9,857 nucleotides of DNA from CAYTLQ01 sp964438715. Lineage in GTDB: Bacteria > Bacteroidota > Ignavibacteria > Ignavibacteriales > Ignavibacteriaceae. The stretch spans positions 1 to 9,857 of the forward strand of contig CAYTLQ010000140.1 of the NCBI GenBank assembly GCA_964438715.1. Direction: 5' to 3'. Below, one piece after another: positions 6,400 through 9,857 of this stretch; position 1 is the first letter of the stretch; every line of letters starts with the position of its first letter. The notes below the pieces were generated by a model that saw nothing but the letters and a program-made list of their open reading frames with translations, was not told the DNA's origin and did not search any database. Position numbers and translations under genes: made by a program.

Positions 6400-8841
6400 A
6401 TGTCGAACATATTTGATAAAATAATTCCGGTATCTCTTGAAGATGAAATGAAGTCATCGTACATCGACTATTCGATGTCGGTTATTGTATCGCGGGCATT
6501 ACCGGATGTAAGGGACGGACTGAAGCCTGTTCATCGGAGGGTATTATTTGGAATGCATGAACTAGGCGTATCATTTAACAAACCGTACAAAAAATCAGCG
6601 AGAATAGTTGGTGAGGTGCTTGGAAAATATCATCCTCACGGCGATACTGCTGTTTACGATACCATGGTGAGAATGGTACAGGATTTTTCACTCCGTTATC
6701 CTTTGGTTGATGGTCAGGGAAACTTTGGTTCTGTTGATGGCGACTCACCTGCGGCAATGCGTTACACGGAAGCACGGTTGGCGCGTATTGCCGATGAAAT
6801 GTTACGCGACATAGATAAGAACACGGTGAACTTTACAGCGAATTTTGATGATACTCTTCAGGAACCAACTGTACTTCCTTCTTACCTCCCGAACTTACTC
6901 GTAAATGGTTCGAGCGGTATTGCGGTTGGTATGGCAACCAATATCCCGCCGCACAATCTTAGCGAAGTAGTGGAGGGCCTTATTGCGCTTATCAAAAATC
7001 CGGATATCACAATTGATAAGCTCATGAAGTATATCACAGCACCGGATTTTCCCACAGCGGGAATTATATATGGATATGATGGTGTGCGCGAGGCATACAC
7101 CACCGGTAAAGGAAAGATAATACTTCGGGCAAAAGCAAATATCGAAACACTGAAGAATGGCAGAGAAAACATAATTATCAGCGAACTGCCGTATCAGGTA
7201 AATAAGGCTAATCTTATTGAAAAGATAGCCGAATTGGTAAAAGAAGGAAAACTTGAAGATATTTCCAATATCAGGGATGAGTCGGACCGCGATGGTATGC
7301 GTATTGTGATTGAAACAAAACGCGATGCACAGCCAGCGGTAATTCTTAATCAGTTATTCAAACACACCCAGATGCAAACCACATTTGGCGTTATTATGCT
7401 TGCGCTTGTCGGCGGGGTTCCGAAAATCCTTACCCTGAAGGAAATGATGCAACATTTCCTTAATCACAGAATGGATGTTCTCATCCGCAGAACAAAGTTT
7501 GAACTTGATGCCGCAGAACGAAGAGCGCACATTCTTGAAGGTTACATTATTGCGCTGGATAATATTGATGAAGTTATAGAAACCATCAAAAAATCGCGTG
7601 ATGTTGAAACCGCAAAGAACAACTTAATGCGGAAGTTCAAGCTTTCGGAAATACAGGCCAAAGCAATATTAGATATGCGTCTCCAGCGCCTGACCGGTCT
7701 AGAAAGAAAGAAAATAGAAGATGAATATCGCGACACTATCAAGTTAATTGAAAAACTGAAAGGCATTCTGGAAAGCGAAGAGAAGAGGTATCTTATAATT
7801 AAAGAAGAACTTCTTGAATTGAAGGAAAAATATGGCGATGAAAGAAGAACGGAAATAGTTTATAAAACCGAGGACTTCTCTCTTGAAGATATGATTGCCG
7901 AGGAGTCGGTAGTGGTGACGATTTCGCATAAGGGATTTATTAAACGCTTCCCCGTAAGCGGTTACCGCAGACAAGGAAGAGGAGGCAAAGGAGTAACAGG
8001 TGCCGGTACGGGAGAGGATGATTTTATTGAACATATGTTTATTGCATCAACGCATCAGTATATTCTCTTCTTTACTGATCAGGGTCGTTGCTACTGGCTG
8101 AAAGTACACGAAATACCGGAATCGGGCAGAGCATCGCGCGGCAGATCAATACTTAATCTCATCGAAAAAGAGAAAGATGAAGTTATTTCGGCGTTTGTTG
8201 CAGTAAAAGAATTTAAAGATGACCTGTTCCTTGTTATGTGTACTGAGCAGGGGGTTGTTAAGAAAACCGTACTTTCCGCATACGGTAATGTGCGTAAAGG
8301 AGGTATTAACGCTATTAACCTGAATGAAAACGATAAACTCATTAGCGTGAAACTTTCTGATGGTTCGAATGACATAGTTATTGGTACTTCTCACGGGTAT
8401 GCAATCCGTTTCCACGAAAATGATGTGCGCGATATGGGACGAACCGCAACAGGAGTTCGTGGCATAAATCTTGAAAAAGGTGACAAGGTTGTCTCTATGC
8501 TTGTTATTAAACGGCAGGGTTCTATCCTCGTTACAACTGAAAACGGATTTGGAAAACGCTCGGATATTAACGACTACCGTATTACCAAACGCGGAGGTAA
8601 GGGCGTAATTACTGTGAAGATAAACGAAAAAACCGGTAAAATGATGTCTATGATGGAGGTTACTGATTCGGAAGAGTTAGTAATCATTTCCACTAAAGGC
8701 ATGGTTATTCGCCAGTCAGTGAAAGACATGCGTGTTATGGGGCGCAATACAATGGGCTACAGACTCATCAGGTTAAAGGATGATGATTCAATTGCCGACA
8801 TTGCCAAAATTGTACCTGATGATGAAGATACTGCAGAATAA
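6400..8841 (+). CDS. gyrA: DNA gyrase subunit A
   Basis: The 813-residue protein is the DNA cleavage and wrapping subunit of gyrase. The winged-helix domain carries the catalytic tyrosine Y122 in AAMRYTEARL. The quinolone-determining stretch HPHGDTAVYDT includes T83 and D87 at the E. coli-equivalent positions, and I174 in SSGIAVGMA corresponds to the DNA-bending isoleucine. A tower and coiled-coil region follows. The C-terminal domain shows the GyrA box as QGRGGKG (525-531) and six blade-like repeats, including TKRGGKG (729-735), MGRTATGVR and MGRNTMGYR. This supports gyrase rather than topoisomerase IV ParC. A short acidic tail (PDDEDTAE) ends the protein. It starts 42 bp after gyrB, with no obvious Shine-Dalgarno site; that gap contains a self-complementary TTAATTAATTAA (6361-6372). 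It is probably co-transcribed with gyrB and ends just before a strong terminator. Confidence 0.97.
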   Translation: MSNIFDKIIPVSLEDEMKSSYIDYSMSVIVSRALPDVRDGLKPVHRRVLFGMHELGVSFNKPYKKSARIVGEVLGKYHPHGDTAVYDTMVRMVQDFSLRYPLVDGQGNFGSVDGDSPAAMRYTEARLARIADEMLRDIDKNTVNFTANFDDTLQEPTVLPSYLPNLLVNGSSGIAVGMATNIPPHNLSEVVEGLIALIKNPDITIDKLMKYITAPDFPTAGIIYGYDGVREAYTTGKGKIILRAKANIETLKNGRENIIISELPYQVNKANLIEKIAELVKEGKLEDISNIRDESDRDGMRIVIETKRDAQPAVILNQLFKHTQMQTTFGVIMLALVGGVPKILTLKEMMQHFLNHRMDVLIRRTKFELDAAERRAHILEGYIIALDNIDEVIETIKKSRDVETAKNNLMRKFKLSEIQAKAILDMRLQRLTGLERKKIEDEYRDTIKLIEKLKGILESEEKRYLIIKEELLELKEKYGDERRTEIVYKTEDFSLEDMIAEESVVVTISHKGFIKRFPVSGYRRQGRGGKGVTGAGTGEDDFIEHMFIASTHQYILFFTDQGRCYWLKVHEIPESGRASRGRSILNLIEKEKDEVISAFVAVKEFKDDLFLVMCTEQGVVKKTVLSAYGNVRKGGINAINLNENDKLISVKLSDGSNDIVIGTSHGYAIRFHENDVRDMGRTATGVRGINLEKGDKVVSMLVIKRQGSILVTTENGFGKRSDINDYRITKRGGKGVITVKINEKTGKMMSMMEVTDSEELVIISTKGMVIRQSVKDMRVMGRNTMGYRLIRLKDDDSIADIAKIVPDDEDTAE

Positions 8842-8849
8842 TTAAAAAA

Positions 8850-8873
8850 CCCGTGCAGTGAAAACTGCACGGG
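8850..8873. terminator. Intrinsic terminator after gyrA, possibly bidirectional
   Basis: A perfect 10-bp stem (CCCGTGCAGT at 8850-8859 pairing with ACTGCACGGG at 8864-8873) encloses a GAAA tetraloop. On the plus strand it lies 8 bp after the gyrA stop and is followed by a moderately U-rich run (CACTCTTCTTTTG). On the minus strand it is followed by six U residues (the AAAAAA at 8844-8849), a better classical terminator. It therefore probably ends the gyrA transcript and also blocks antisense transcription into gyrA. Confidence 0.85.
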
Positions 8874-8983
8874 CACTCTTCTTTTGTTCATACACCTTTA
8901 TTAATTACCGTTTATCATAATTCTTTAGATTGTTTTTCTACCACACAATATTTTTCAAGCGCTATAATAATTTGAGTTTGAAA

Positions 8984-9583
8984 ATGATGTGTTATCTCAG
9001 AGCTGTACTAATACTACTAATTACATTTACCACAACCGTAAACGCGCAGTTGGATTCTGCTTGTCTGAAGAACAATTCTTTAATGAACCCTTACGCAGTA
9101 TATCTCTCAGTAGATGGATTTGAATTTGGCGGGGCATTAGGAGGAAAATATAAACTACTTCCGGAAACGACACTTCGGTTTTATATCTCACTAACTAATT
9201 CAGCGCAAACATACAACCAGATAAATAATTCTGGGCAGGCATATACAGAAAAATATGAAACGAATTCATTGTTACCGGGAATTGCTATCGAACAGCAACT
9301 ATTTACATCGCTCGGAATATCACCCTATGTAGGAGGGGGTTTCGGTTATGGATGGGCATTTTCGAAGAAAACTTCGACAAATGCACTATTGCCAGAGAAT
9401 TCCCGTCAAACAACAAATTACTTGCTTGCAACAGTATTTCTGGGCATTGAGTATAATATTACAAGAAGGGTTTCATTTGCATTTGAGCAAAGTCTTTCTT
9501 ATCAGAGTAGTAATAGTGAAGCGGTAAAAAAATCAGAATTTCGGAATTCTGTTTCTACAATAATGTTAATGATATACTTCTGA
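8984..9583 (+). CDS. Secreted, probable outer-membrane beta-barrel protein
   Basis: I chose the ATG at 8984 (199 residues) over an in-frame TTG at 8930. From 8984 the protein opens with a clean signal peptide: MMCYLR, a hydrophobic core AVLILLITFTTTV, and a likely signal peptidase I site after VNA (residue 21). The TTG start would put 18 extra residues in front of it. The mature part has alternating hydrophobic/polar strands with Gly- and aromatic-rich segments (FEFGGALGGKY, PYVGGGFGYGW, LGIEYNITRRVSFAFEQSLSY) and ends in a terminal phenylalanine (IMLMIYF). These features fit a small barrel of about eight strands, as in OmpA/OMP_b-brl-type proteins. I do not recognise the specific family and no ligand can be inferred. 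A TATAAT at 8963-8968 could be a -10 element, but no good -35 is seen. The strong terminator upstream makes it a separate transcription unit from gyrA. Confidence 0.65.
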   Translation: MMCYLRAVLILLITFTTTVNAQLDSACLKNNSLMNPYAVYLSVDGFEFGGALGGKYKLLPETTLRFYISLTNSAQTYNQINNSGQAYTEKYETNSLLPGIAIEQQLFTSLGISPYVGGGFGYGWAFSKKTSTNALLPENSRQTTNYLLATVFLGIEYNITRRVSFAFEQSLSYQSSNSEAVKKSEFRNSVSTIMLMIYF

Positions 9584-9857
9584 TTTGCCCACTCAGGAGA
9601 TACGGTAGTGTTTATGGAATTAATAAACAATAGATTTTAGCGGGTTTATAAAATTTATTTCAGACAAGAGTGAGTATATCGTTGTGCTGAAATTTTATAA
9701 GTCTTAAACAATTAACGGAAGAATAGAATCAAAAAAAATATTAACTATTGTGATTTAAGTTGAAGAAGTGCAGGAATGAACTTCTGTAATAATCTACCGC
9801 TAAAGTTTATATGATGATGAATTATGTTTTTTATAATACTTTCATTCTATGTAATAC
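9584..9857. other. Intergenic region with no recognisable gene
   Basis: This AT-rich stretch holds a 7-bp stem (TGTTTAT at 9609-9615 with ATAAACA at 9623-9629), which is too AT-rich to be a convincing terminator. A long interrupted inverted repeat (9646-9700) and a weak hairpin at 9760-9789 (8 of 10 pairs) follow. An open frame beginning ATGATGATG at 9811 reaches the window edge (about 15 codons) without a Shine-Dalgarno site. It could be the start of a next gene but cannot be supported from the bases available. Confidence 0.5.
9646..9700. repeat. Long interrupted inverted repeat (possible RNA hairpin)
   Basis: The left arm TTATAAAATTT-ATTT-CAG (9646-9663) pairs with the right arm CTGAAATTTTATAA (9687-9700) over 14 bp, with a 4-nt bulge on the left side. 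Further in, ACAA (9664-9667) pairs with TTGT (9682-9685), with one unpaired G between. The remaining loop is 14 nt. It begins 62 bp after the barrel gene stop. There is no U-run after it, so it is not a classical terminator. It may act as a 3'-end RNA structure or be the trace of a small element. Confidence 0.5.

Noticed and set aside
8930..8983. N-terminal extension of the barrel protein from a TTG codon
   Set aside because: It would place 18 residues ahead of an otherwise clean signal peptide, and a TATAAT-like element lies inside the extension.
9636..9804. Possible 169-bp miniature element with 8-bp inverted ends (TTTAGCGG / CCGCTAAA)
   Set aside because: The ends are short, no flanking target duplication is seen, and only one copy is present in the window.

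Overview
The window looks like the chromosomal replication and gyrase locus of a low-to-moderate GC bacterium. The most likely group is Bacteroidota/Chlorobiota/Ignavibacteriota. I infer this from the compact dnaN-recF-DUF721(dciA)-gyrB-gyrA order, the short form of GyrB, the small outer-membrane beta-barrel protein downstream and overall protein resemblance. Clear Shine-Dalgarno-type sites before dnaN and dciA fit the Chlorobi/Ignavibacteria side better than typical Bacteroidetes. This placement is an inference, not a search result.

Left part (1-1317, minus strand): a type II restriction-modification pair. The endonuclease gene comes first and its stop codon overlaps the start of a gamma-type N6-adenine methyltransferase gene by one base (TGATG). 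The methyltransferase runs off the left edge of the window.

Positions 1318-1787: a 470-bp divergent intergenic region with no convincing gene. It holds a perfect 9-bp-arm inverted repeat, a consensus DnaA box (TTATTCACA) with two weaker box-like sites nearby, and the probable dnaN promoter and ribosome-binding site. Many bacteria have dnaA directly upstream of dnaN. Here that position is taken by the R-M pair, so this gap may be all or part of the origin.

Positions 1788-8841 (plus strand): a tightly packed run of sliding clamp (dnaN), gap-repair ATPase (recF), DciA-like helicase-loader candidate, GyrB and GyrA. dnaN and recF are 2 bp apart, recF and dciA overlap by 8 bp, and the gaps before gyrB and gyrA are 79 and 42 bp. 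This suggests co-transcription of replication and supercoiling functions. The run ends at a strong GC-rich hairpin at 8850-8873.

Right part (8842-9857): a lineage-specific secreted or outer-membrane beta-barrel protein on the plus strand, then about 270 bp without a recognisable gene. That last stretch contains a long, interrupted inverted repeat.

Most of the window is ordinary housekeeping DNA. The parts most worth a second look are the R-M pair in the usual dnaA position, the intergenic region between it and dnaN, and the hairpin downstream of the barrel gene.
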